IMG/VR virus record: IMGVR_UViG_3300031250_000222
Span: 1-22,314 of that record
Reading direction: 5' to 3' (one strand)
DNA from: a virus
DNA length: 22,314 nucleotides
Of this stretch, positions 7,121 through 13,689 are shown one piece after another. The notes beneath the pieces are model-generated. The model made no database searches. It was given only the letters and a program-made list of their open reading frames with translations, and was not told the origin of the DNA. The position numbers were made by a program, and so were the translations under genes. How positions within the stretch are numbered: position 1 is the stretch's first letter; each line of letters begins with the position of its first letter.

Positions 7121-8476
7121 ATGACACATATCGAAATGAAATCCGCCGCCGGCGACGCCTTCGGCGACTTGCACGAGGCCTTCGAGGCCTTCAAGGAGAC
7201 CAACGACGAGCGGCTGAAGCAGCTCGAGACGCGGTTCGGCGTCGATGCGGTGACAGAGGAAAAGCTGTCGCGCATCGACACGGCGCTGGATGAAACCAGG
7301 CGCCGGCTCGATCGAATGACGCTCGACGCCGGACGGCCGCGCCGCGGCGGCGAGCCGGCGGCGCAGGAGGGCGCCGCGCGCGAACACAAATCGGCCTTCG
7401 ATCTCTATATGCGCGCCGGCGAAAGCAGCAGCCTGCGGCGGATCGAGGAAAAAGCCATGTCGGTCGGCTCGGGCGCCGACGGCGGTTATCTGGTGCCGAC
7501 GCCGGCGGAGCAGGACATTCTGCGCCGGCTCGCGAAGATCTCGCCGATCCGCAGCATCGCCAGCGTGCGCCAGATCTCGACGCATGTGCTCAAACGCGCC
7601 TTCTCGACCACAGGTCCGGCCGCCGGCTGGGTGGCGGAAGCCGATCCGCGGCCGCAGTCCAGCAATCAGCAGATCGCCGACCTCACCTTCCCGGCGATGG
7701 AGCTTTACGCCATGCCGGCGGCGACGCAGACCCTGCTCGACGACGCCGTCGTCGATATCGAGCAATGGATCGCCGAGGAAGTGCAGACGGCCTTCGCCGA
7801 ACAGGAAGGCGCGGCCTTTGTCGGCGGCGACGGCGTGAACAAACCGAAAGGCTTCCTGAGCTACCCGACCATCGCCGACGCCAGCTGGGCCTGGGGTAAT
7901 CTCGGCTTCATCACCACGGGCGCCGCCGGCGGCTTTCCGGTGACGCAGGCGTCCGATGTGCTGTTCAATCTCGTTTATGCGCTGCGCGCCGGCTTCCGGC
8001 AGAACGGCAAATTCGTGATGGGCCGCCGGGCGCAATCGATGATCCGCCAGTTCAAGACGACGACCGGCGAATATATCTGGGAGCCTCCGGCGACCGGCGG
8101 CGCCGCGGCGACGCTGATGAATTTCCCGGTCATCGAAGCCGAGGACATGCCGGACCCCGCCGCCAACTCCTTCTCGGTGGCGTTCGGCGATTTCGAGCGC
8201 GGCTATGTCGTCGTCGACCGCATCGGTATCCGCGTGCTCCGCGATCCCTATTCCGCCAAGCCCTATGTGCTGTTCTACACGACAAAGCGCGTCGGCGGCG
8301 GCGTGCAGAACTTCGAGGCGATCAAGCTGCTGAATTTTCGGCCTGATCGACGCGGCCTTTTTCGACACTGCCATCGTCATTGCGAGCGCAGCAAAGCAAT
8401 CCATCTCCAGGACAACGACGCGCACCATGGATGGACTGCTTCGCTGCGTTCGCAATGGCGCGCCTTTTCCATATGA
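7121..8476 (+). CDS. HK97-type major capsid protein (GTA gp5-like), C-terminally extended
   Basis: This 451-aa protein builds the icosahedral head. Residues 1 to about 110 form a charged, coiled-coil delta/scaffold domain that the prohead protease should remove. The HK97 fold begins around KAMSVGSGADGGYLVPT (111-127) and runs to FEAIKLLNF (398-406). GAGGA sits 5 nt before the ATG at 7121. Relatives usually stop just after a KLLKF-like end. Here the frame continues 45 residues, with Cys, His and Arg in abundance, through a dispersed palindromic repeat. Inserting one base after 8334 would give KLLKFSA and the stop TGA at 8344-8346, so a one-base deletion, or a sequencing error, explains the tail. 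The true product may be about 408 aa. Confidence 0.93.
   Translation: MTHIEMKSAAGDAFGDLHEAFEAFKETNDERLKQLETRFGVDAVTEEKLSRIDTALDETRRRLDRMTLDAGRPRRGGEPAAQEGAAREHKSAFDLYMRAGESSSLRRIEEKAMSVGSGADGGYLVPTPAEQDILRRLAKISPIRSIASVRQISTHVLKRAFSTTGPAAGWVAEADPRPQSSNQQIADLTFPAMELYAMPAATQTLLDDAVVDIEQWIAEEVQTAFAEQEGAAFVGGDGVNKPKGFLSYPTIADASWAWGNLGFITTGAAGGFPVTQASDVLFNLVYALRAGFRQNGKFVMGRRAQSMIRQFKTTTGEYIWEPPATGGAAATLMNFPVIEAEDMPDPAANSFSVAFGDFERGYVVVDRIGIRVLRDPYSAKPYVLFYTTKRVGGGVQNFEAIKLLNFRPDRRGLFRHCHRHCERSKAIHLQDNDAHHGWTASLRSQWRAFSI
8378..8457. repeat. Long inverted repeat, copy 1 (28-bp arms)
   Basis: The arms at 8378-8405 and 8430-8457 are complementary over 28 bp with about three mismatches, around a 24-nt loop. 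They share the CATTGCGAGCGCAGC core with copy 2 at 10301-10382. Such palindromes are common intergenic elements in alphaproteobacterial chromosomes. This copy lies inside the extended reading frame of the capsid gene and directly before the connector gene. Confidence 0.85.
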
Positions 8477-8490
8477 ACGGAGAGACCTTC

Positions 8491-9057
8491 ATGAGGCCGA
8501 CGCTGATCGCGCCGCCGGCGCTGGAGCCCGTGTCGCTCGTCGAGGCGAAGAGCTGGCTGCGCATCGACACGAGTGACGAAGACGATCTTGTTTCCGCCCT
8601 GATCGTCGCGGCGCGTCTGTCGCTCGAGGCCATGACGCGGCGGCTGTTCGTTTCGCAAGGGTGGCGGCTCTCCTTCGACGGCTGGCTGCGGCGGCTCGAC
8701 GCGACGATGACGATGGAATTGCCGTTCGCGCCCTTCACCGCCGTCACGGCGCTGCGCATCTACGGCGCGGATGGCGCGGCCTCGCCGGTCGATCCGGCGA
8801 TCTGGCGCGCGCCGCCGGCGATGGATGCGCCGCGGATCGTGTTCTCGCAAATGCCGCCGCAGCCCGGACGCGTGCTCGACAGTGTCGAGATCGAGGCGAC
8901 ATTCGGCTATGGCCCGCAGGCGAGCGATACGCCGGAGCCGCTGCGGCGGGCCATTGTGGCGACCATAGCGCGGCTTTACGAGAACCGCGGCGACGCCGAT
9001 GTGCCGCCGGCCGCCATGGCGCTGGCGGCGCCTTTCCGGCGCGAGCGTCTGCGATGA
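8491..9057 (+). CDS. Head-tail connector protein (gp6-like)
   Basis: The 188-aa protein belongs to the phage gp6-like/phiE125 gp8 connector group, which docks under the portal. It opens with the typical EPVSLVEAKSWLRID segment, then DEDDLVSALIVAARLSLEAMTRR, and ends with a helix rich in Ala and Arg (RRAIVATIARLYENRGDA). GGAGAG lies 6 nt before the ATG at 8491. An ATG at 8473 that overlaps the capsid stop is in frame but lacks a ribosome-binding site. The stop overlaps the next start (ATGA at 9054). Confidence 0.85.
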   Translation: MRPTLIAPPALEPVSLVEAKSWLRIDTSDEDDLVSALIVAARLSLEAMTRRLFVSQGWRLSFDGWLRRLDATMTMELPFAPFTAVTALRIYGADGAASPVDPAIWRAPPAMDAPRIVFSQMPPQPGRVLDSVEIEATFGYGPQASDTPEPLRRAIVATIARLYENRGDADVPPAAMALAAPFRRERLR

Positions 9058-9383
9058 GCGCGCCGACGATCGGCGCACTGCGCCGTCGCGTGATGCTGGA
9101 GACGCCGCAGGAGACGCCGGACGGCGCTGGCGGTCTCGTTCGCGTCTATGCGCCGCTCGTGAAAATCTTCGTGAAGATCGAAGCGATCGGCGCGCAGGGC
9201 GGCTTCGTCGAGCAGCGCCAGGAACAACAGGCGACGTATCGTGCCACGCTGCGCTGGCGCGCCGATGTCGTCTGCCAGATGCGATTCACATTCTCGGGAC
9301 GGCAATTGTTGATCGAGGCCGTGGACGATCCGGACGCCAGCCGGCGCTTTCTCGTCTGTCGGTGCGTGGAGATCACTCCATGA
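9054..9383 (+). CDS. Head-tail adaptor/joining protein (gp7-like)
   Basis: The 109-aa protein matches the phage head-tail joining family: an N-terminal GALRRRVMLETP block, a VRVYAPLVKIFVKIEAIGAQ strand region, EQRQEQQATYRATLRWRADV and a short C-terminal strand. It connects the portal/connector to the tail. Its start overlaps the previous stop as ATGA at 9054-9057, and its own stop overlaps the start of a micro-ORF in the same way (ATGA at 9380-9383), so it should be translated by coupling. Confidence 0.85.
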   Translation: MSAPTIGALRRRVMLETPQETPDGAGGLVRVYAPLVKIFVKIEAIGAQGGFVEQRQEQQATYRATLRWRADVVCQMRFTFSGRQLLIEAVDDPDASRRFLVCRCVEITP

Positions 9384-9447
9384 GGCGAAGCCGGGGAGTT
9401 CACACCATGAGGCGAAGCCGAGGAAATCATTCGAGGAGGCGAAGCCC
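9379..9447. repeat. 27-bp tandem repeat, about 2.5 units
   Basis: Unit 1 is 9379-9405, unit 2 is 9406-9432, and a partial third unit is 9433-9447. All share the core ATGAGGCGAAGCC, with the ATG changed to AGG in the third. The third unit supplies the strong GAGGAGG ribosome-binding site for the DUF3168 gene, 8 nt from its ATG. The period is a multiple of three, so the frame is kept through the array. Confidence 0.85.
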
Positions 9448-9451
9448 ATGA
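9380..9451 (+). CDS. Micro-ORF of 23 codons bridging gp7 and gp8
   Basis: The frame from ATG 9380 to TGA 9449-9451 encodes a very basic peptide in which MRRSRG occurs twice, nine residues apart, followed by RRRSP. Its start overlaps the gp7 stop (ATGA) and its stop overlaps the gp8 start (ATGA at 9448-9451), so ribosomes could pass through it by termination-reinitiation. It consists of a 27-bp tandem repeat. Whether a stable peptide is made is unknown; it may serve only as a translational bridge. The double 4-base overlap is the main support. Confidence 0.4.
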   Translation: MRRSRGVHTMRRSRGNHSRRRSP

Positions 9452-9864
9452 CAGAGCCGGCGGCAGTCGCCCTGCGCAAGGCGATGCTCGCTCGATTGTC
9501 GGGCAGCGCGCCGCTCGCCGCAGCGATCGGCGGCGCGAAAATCTATGACGAAGCGCCGCGCGGCGCGGAGGCGCCCTATGTGCTCTTCGCCGATGCGCAA
9601 ATGCGCGACTGGTCGACGCCCGGCGCGCCGGGCGCCGAGCATTTCGTCACGCTGTCGGTGGTGTCGACCGCGCGCGGGACGCTCGAAGCCATGACCATCG
9701 CCGGGCTCGTCTCGGCGCTGCTCGACGAGGCGCCGCTCACGCTCGCCGGCCATGCGCTGATCGATCTGCGGTTTGTGACCAGCGAGACGCGACGTGACGC
9801 CAACGGGCGTTTCGCCAAAGTGAACTTGCGCTTTCGCGCGACGACGGAACTGACGGAGGCGTGA
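9448..9864 (+). CDS. DUF3168 tail-completion protein (gp8-like)
   Basis: The 138-aa protein has the DUF3168 pattern: LRKAMLARLSGSAPLAAAIGG, then IYDEAPRGAEAPYVLFAD, a beta-rich middle with HFVTLSVVS and a C-terminal TRRDANGRFAKVNLRFRATTE. In RcGTA the equivalent gp8 is a tail terminator lying between the head-tail adaptor and the tail tube gene, as here. GAGGAGG (9433-9439) is a strong ribosome-binding site supplied by the tandem repeat. Only one base lies between its stop and the next start. Confidence 0.85.
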   Translation: MTEPAAVALRKAMLARLSGSAPLAAAIGGAKIYDEAPRGAEAPYVLFADAQMRDWSTPGAPGAEHFVTLSVVSTARGTLEAMTIAGLVSALLDEAPLTLAGHALIDLRFVTSETRRDANGRFAKVNLRFRATTELTEA

Positions 9865-9865
9865 A

Positions 9866-10276
9866 ATGACCGCGCAAAAAGGCAAGGATCTTCTGCTCAA
9901 GATCGACGACGGAGCCGGCAATTTCGTGAGCGTGGCCGGTCTGCGAACGCGCCGCCTCGCGCTCAACGCCGACACGGTGGATGTGACCGACGCCGAATCT
10001 ATTGGACGCTGGCGCGAGTTGCTGGAGGGCGCCGGCGTCAAGCGGGCCAGCGTCTCCGGCGCCGGCGTGTTCAAGGATCAGGCGTCGGACCTGCTGCTGC
10101 GGCAGGTGTTCTTCGATGGCGTCATTCGCAACTGGCAGATCGTCGTTCCGGCCTTCGGGGTGATCTCCGGCGTATTCCAGATGTCCAGCCTCGATTATCG
10201 CGGCGACCACACGGCGGAGCTGACCTTCGAACTGGCGCTGGAAAGCGCCGGCGCGTTGAGTTTTGCAGCGCTGTGA
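9866..10276 (+). CDS. Major tail (tube) protein, TP901-1 family (gp9-like)
   Basis: The 136-aa protein polymerises into the tail tube. It starts with the typical MTAQKGKDLLLKIDDGAGNF, followed by VAGLRTRRLALNADTVDVT, the DAESIGRWRELLEGAGVK block and a C-terminal strand pair ending in ELTFELALESAGALSF. GGAGG lies 6 nt before the ATG at 9866. A long perfect hairpin starts 25 nt after the stop, which may protect or terminate the transcript behind this high-copy product. Confidence 0.9.
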   Translation: MTAQKGKDLLLKIDDGAGNFVSVAGLRTRRLALNADTVDVTDAESIGRWRELLEGAGVKRASVSGAGVFKDQASDLLLRQVFFDGVIRNWQIVVPAFGVISGVFQMSSLDYRGDHTAELTFELALESAGALSFAAL

Positions 10277-10300
10277 GTCGGTAAGCACAGAGACAAGTTT

Positions 10301-10382
10301 GTCATTGCGAGCGCAGCGAAGCAATCCATCTCCGAGGCGACAGAGATTTTTGGATGGATTGCTTCGCTGCGCTCGCAATGAC
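10301..10382. repeat. Long inverted repeat, copy 2 (30-bp perfect arms)
   Basis: The arms at 10301-10330 and 10353-10382 are perfectly complementary over 30 bp, around a 22-nt loop. They are nearly identical to the repeat at 8378-8457. The element fills most of the gap between the tail tube and the first tail chaperone gene. It would form a very stable hairpin in mRNA. No proper T-tract follows, so termination is not assured. Confidence 0.9.
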
Positions 10383-10411
10383 GCGGGGAGATGGAATCGC
10401 GGGGGAGCAAA

Positions 10412-10777
10412 ATGGCCAATGGCAAACGCGGTGAAGTCGACGCGACGCTCGACGGCAGGAGCTACACGCTGTGCCTCACGCTCGGCGCGCTGGCGGAACT
10501 CGAGAGCGGCTTGGGGGCGAGCGATCTCGTCGCGCTCGCCGAACGTTTCGAGGGACGCCGGCTTTCGGCGCGCGACCTCCTGCGGATCATCGGCGCCGGA
10601 CTGCGCGGCGGCGGCCACCCGCTGAGCGACGACGACGTCGCGGCGATGAAGGTTACCGGCGGGCTGCCGGCCTATGTCCAGATCGCGGCCGATCTCCTCG
10701 CCGCGACATTCGGCGATGCGCCGGAAGGACAGGCGGCAACCCCTCCGGCGCCGCAGGACGCCGAACCGAAATCGTGA
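10412..10777 (+). CDS. Tail assembly chaperone, GTA gp10 family
   Basis: The 121-aa protein resembles the GTA gp10 group (MANGKRGEVDATLDGRSYTL, then LTLGALAELESGLG and a helical segment with ARDLLRIIGAGLRGGGHPLSDDDV). It probably guides tape measure and tube assembly. The ATG at 10412 follows GGGGGAG closely. An in-frame ATG at 10391 lies at the edge of the hairpin repeat and is less likely. The C-terminus is Pro/Ala-rich and low in complexity. The stop overlaps the next start as GTGA. Confidence 0.85.
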   Translation: MANGKRGEVDATLDGRSYTLCLTLGALAELESGLGASDLVALAERFEGRRLSARDLLRIIGAGLRGGGHPLSDDDVAAMKVTGGLPAYVQIAADLLAATFGDAPEGQAATPPAPQDAEPKS

Positions 10778-11004
10778 ACGAAAATGGCAGGGAGTCCTCC
10801 CGGCCCGAGCCATTTCCGTTCGAGCGCGCCATGCGCTTCGGTTTCGGCGTCCTGCGGCTTTCGCCCGAGGCGTTCTGGCGCATGACGCCACGCGAACTCC
10901 ACTGCGCCCTGTGCGCCGTCTACGGCGAGCGGCCTGGCGCGCCGACACGAGACAGGCTGGGCGCCCTGATGCGCGCCTTTCCCGACGAGACGAGGCCGAC
11001 ATGA
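10774..11004 (+). CDS. Small tail assembly chaperone (TAC_6/DUF2376, rcc01693-like)
   Basis: The 76-aa protein carries FPFERAMRFGFGVLRLSPEAFWRMTPREL, the hallmark of the small chaperone that sits between gp10 and the tape measure in RcGTA. The start is GTG at 10774, overlapping the gp10 stop by four bases. The gene ends by ATGA overlap with the tape measure start. No slippery heptamer was seen at the gp10/gp10.1 junction, so coupling rather than programmed frameshifting is likely. Confidence 0.85.
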   Translation: MNENGRESSRPEPFPFERAMRFGFGVLRLSPEAFWRMTPRELHCALCAVYGERPGAPTRDRLGALMRAFPDETRPT

Positions 11005-11597
11005 CCACCGACAATTTCCCCGACGTGTTCCACCAGCCCGGCGCCGCCACGCCTTTCGCGACGCAGGATCTGACGGCGATGAAGGCGTTGCTCGATCAGA
11101 TCAACGCATCGGCCGGCGCCGCTTCCAAGTCCCTGTCGAGCGGCTTTTCCGGCGCCTCCACCCAGGGGAAGTCCCTCGACGCGGTGTTGACGAAACTGGC
11201 GACGAGCCTCGCAAAGCTCGCTTTGAAGCAGGGCGCGCAGACGCTGGGGCAGGGGATTTCCTCCGGCCTCGGCGCGCTGTTCTCGAATGTGTTCGGCGAG
11301 AACGGCGGAGGCGGCGCCAGCGTCGCGCCGTTTGCCGACGGCGGCGTCGTCGCCAGCCCGACCTATTTTGCCAGCGGCGGTGGGCTCGGACTGATGGGCG
11401 AGCGCGGGGCGGAGGCGATCATGCCGCTGGCGCGCGGACCAGACGGGCGGCTCGGCGTGGCGGCGCAGGCGACGCCTGGCGCTGCGGCGGTGACGGTGAA
11501 TATTTCGACGCCGGACGTCGACGGGTTTCGCCGCGCCGAAGCGCAGATCTCCGGCGCGCTGGCGCGAGCAGTCGGGCGCGGGCAGCGCAGCCTGTGA
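11001..11597 (+). CDS. Short tail tape measure protein (GTA gp11-like, 198 aa)
   Basis: The tape measure sets tail length and passes through the tube on DNA delivery. A helical N-terminal half (about 20-85) is followed by Gly/Ala-rich hydrophobic stretches. The C-terminal signature PFADGGVVASPTYFASGG, then LMGERGAEAIMPLARGPDGRLGV, is typical of tape measures in this group. At 198 aa it is far shorter than in ordinary siphophages but close to RcGTA gp11 (about 219 aa), implying a very short tail. The start overlaps the previous stop (ATGA at 11001-11004). Confidence 0.88.
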   Translation: MTTDNFPDVFHQPGAATPFATQDLTAMKALLDQINASAGAASKSLSSGFSGASTQGKSLDAVLTKLATSLAKLALKQGAQTLGQGISSGLGALFSNVFGENGGGGASVAPFADGGVVASPTYFASGGGLGLMGERGAEAIMPLARGPDGRLGVAAQATPGAAAVTVNISTPDVDGFRRAEAQISGALARAVGRGQRSL

Positions 11598-11630
11598 AAT
11601 CGATCGCGCCGAAGAATGGGGTGACGCGCA

Positions 11631-12269
11631 ATGACCGGCTTTCACGAAATCCTGTTTCCGCTCGATGTGTCGCTGCATGGCGCCGGGGGCCCCGAGCGGC
11701 GCACCGACGTCGTCGCGCTTGGTTCCAATCGCGAGGCGCGCAACGCCCGCTGGGCCATGTCGCGCCGCCGGTACGAGGCCGGTTACGGCGTCAAGAGCCT
11801 TGCGCAGCTTTCGCGGATCGTCGCCTTTTTCGAGGAGCGGCGCGGGCGGCTTTACGGCTTTCGCTGGCGTGACCGCGCCGACAGCGCCTCCTGCGCGCCG
11901 GGCGCATCGCCGGCGCCGGGCGATCAGCGGATCGGCGTCGGCGACGGCGCGACGCTGGCGTTTCAGCTGACGAAAACCTACGGCGCCGAGTTTGCGCCCT
12001 ATGTGCGCACGATCGCCAAACCGGTCGCGGATTCAGTGAGCATCACCGTCGATGGCGTTCAGGCCGCGGCGTCAACCTTCGCGCTCGATGCGACGACGGG
12101 CGTCGTGACATTTGCGAGCGGCCACACTCCGGCGGCGGGGGCCGTCGTCTCCGCCGGCTTCGTCTTCGATGTGCCGGCGCGGTTCGATACGGACTTTCTG
12201 GAAATCGATTTCGCTGCTTTCGAAGCCGGCGCCATTCCAAAAATTCCGATCGTCGAAATTCTTCCCTGA
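11631..12269 (+). CDS. Distal tail protein, DUF2460 (GTA gp12-like)
   Basis: The 212-aa protein opens with the DUF2460 pattern FHEILFPLDVSLHGAGGPERRTDVV and contains NARWAMSRRRYEAGYG, then LAQLSRIVAFFEERRGRLYGFRWRD. It ends with FLEIDFAAFEAGAIPKIPIVEI. In RcGTA the equivalent forms the ring at the end of the tail tube. GGGGTGA lies upstream of the ATG at 11631. An 89-bp gap with a dispersed repeat separates it from gp13. Confidence 0.9.
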   Translation: MTGFHEILFPLDVSLHGAGGPERRTDVVALGSNREARNARWAMSRRRYEAGYGVKSLAQLSRIVAFFEERRGRLYGFRWRDRADSASCAPGASPAPGDQRIGVGDGATLAFQLTKTYGAEFAPYVRTIAKPVADSVSITVDGVQAAASTFALDATTGVVTFASGHTPAAGAVVSAGFVFDVPARFDTDFLEIDFAAFEAGAIPKIPIVEILP

Positions 12270-12275
12270 CGCCGA

Positions 12276-12302
12276 GTTACGAGCCTGGAAACTCGCGGTC
12301 CA
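12276..12302. repeat. Partial dispersed repeat in the gp12-gp13 gap
   Basis: The stretch contains ACGAGCCTGGAAACTCGCGGTCCA, whose last 11 bases (12292-12302) also occur at 3745-3755 within a similar element. It is the only notable content of the 89-bp gap apart from the gp13 ribosome-binding site. Confidence 0.4.
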
Positions 12303-12358
12303 GTGCAAACGACCCCGGGTCTTCTGCCTCGCACGCATCTCCCACATTGGAGGCCGCC

Positions 12359-13249
12359 ATGCGCGACGCCAGCGCCAGTCTGCGCGCCAAACTGGATTCC
12401 CCCGTTTCGACCTTCTGCACATGCTGGCGCCTCGCGCGCCGCGACGGCGTCGTCATGGGCTTCACCGATCATGATCGTGACATCGCTTTCGGCGGCGTGA
12501 CATTTTCCGCCGCGACGGGTCTCTCCGCCAGCGAGACGGAGAGCCGTCTCGGCTTCGCTGTCGGCGGTAACGAGACCTCGGGCGCGCTCGACAGCGCCGG
12601 CATCGTCGAAGCCGATGTGCTGGCGGGCGCCTATGACGGCGCCGGTGTCGAGATTTGGCTCGTCGACTGGAGCGATCCCACCGACCGGCTGTTGCTCGAT
12701 GTGGCGACCATCGGCGAAATCCGCCGCAGCGAATTCGCCTTCGTCGCCGAAACGCGGTCCGGCGCCCATTGGTTCGATCAGCCACAAGGCCGTTCGTTTC
12801 AGCGCGCCTGCAGCGCCGATCTCGGCGACGCGCGCTGCGGAGTCGATCTGTCGCGGCCGGGTCTTGCCGTCGACGGCGTCGTCGCCGGATTGTCCGGCGG
12901 CGTGCTGGCGATGGATGTGAGCGGCCTGTTCGCGAGCGGCTTCTTCGCCGGCGGGCGCCTGCGTTTTGCGAGCGGCGCCAATGCCGGGTCGACCTTTACC
13001 GTGAAGTCGCATTTGCAGGATGCGACGCGAGCCTCGATCGTGTTGTGGAGCGCACCGCCGCGTCCCGTTGCAGCCGGCGACGCCGTGCATCTTTCGGCGG
13101 GCTGCGACAAGAGCCCCGAAACCTGCCAGGCGCGCTTTAGGAACATCGTCAATTTCCGCGGCTTTCCGCACATGCCGGGAAATGATCGCGTCATCGCCTA
13201 TCCCAGCGCGCTGGCGCCGACGATGGACGGCGGGAGCTTCTTCAAATGA
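12359..13249 (+). CDS. Tail hub protein, DUF2163 (GTA gp13-like)
   Basis: The 296-aa protein begins MRDASASLRAKLDSPVSTFC and has the DUF2163 order, ending with CDKSPETCQARFRNIVNFRG and a GNDRVIAYP block. Cys151, Cys160, Cys249 and Cys256 form two pairs (Cx8C and Cx6C) that could hold a metal; the RcGTA hub is reported, as I recall, to hold an iron-sulphur cluster. GGAGG lies 5 nt before the ATG at 12359. A TTG at 12347 is in frame, but it overlaps that ribosome-binding site and was rejected. The stop overlaps the gp14 start (ATGA at 13246). Confidence 0.9.
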   Translation: MRDASASLRAKLDSPVSTFCTCWRLARRDGVVMGFTDHDRDIAFGGVTFSAATGLSASETESRLGFAVGGNETSGALDSAGIVEADVLAGAYDGAGVEIWLVDWSDPTDRLLLDVATIGEIRRSEFAFVAETRSGAHWFDQPQGRSFQRACSADLGDARCGVDLSRPGLAVDGVVAGLSGGVLAMDVSGLFASGFFAGGRLRFASGANAGSTFTVKSHLQDATRASIVLWSAPPRPVAAGDAVHLSAGCDKSPETCQARFRNIVNFRGFPHMPGNDRVIAYPSALAPTMDGGSFFK

Positions 13250-13683
13250 GCCTTGTGCGCGAGGATATCGTTGCGGCGGCGCGGCGCTGGATCGGCACGC
13301 CCTATCGCCATCAGGCGTCGCTGTGCGGCGTCGGCTGCGACTGTCTCGGGCTGGTGCGCGGCGTGTGGCGCGACGTGGTCGGCCACGAGCCGGAGGAACC
13401 GCCGCCCTATACGCCGGACTGGGCGGCGGAGCAGGGCCGCGAGACCCTGCTGCTGGCCGCGCAGCGCCATTTCGTCGAAATCGCCGCGGACCGTTTTGGC
13501 GCCGGCGACATTCTGCTGTTTCGCTTTCGCGACCACACGCCGGCGCAGCATCTCGGCGTGGCGTCGCGTGCGACGCATATGATCCACGCGCATCAGGGCG
13601 CCTGTGTCGCCGAGGCGGCGATCGCGCCCCATTGGCGGCGGCGGATCGTCGCCGTCTTTCGTTTTCCCGATGTGCAGGAGTGA
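13246..13683 (+). CDS. NlpC/P60 tail peptidase (GTA gp14-like)
   Basis: The 145-aa cysteine peptidase probably opens the recipient cell wall from the tail tip. The catalytic Cys is C33 in GCDCLGLVRGVW, preceded by WIGTPYRHQASL. H102 in QHLGVAS is the likely catalytic His, and H114 and H116 in MIHAHQ are nearby polar residues. FGAGDILLFRF at 84-94 is the conserved strand. It starts by ATGA overlap with the hub gene and ends just before the megatron gene. Confidence 0.92.
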   Translation: MSLVREDIVAAARRWIGTPYRHQASLCGVGCDCLGLVRGVWRDVVGHEPEEPPPYTPDWAAEQGRETLLLAAQRHFVEIAADRFGAGDILLFRFRDHTPAQHLGVASRATHMIHAHQGACVAEAAIAPHWRRRIVAVFRFPDVQE

Positions 13684-13689
13684 CCGACC

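Noticed and set aside
8378-10382. Two similar palindromes as possible CRISPR repeats
   Set aside because: Only two full copies exist, about 1.9 kb apart with genes between them; no spacer array is present.
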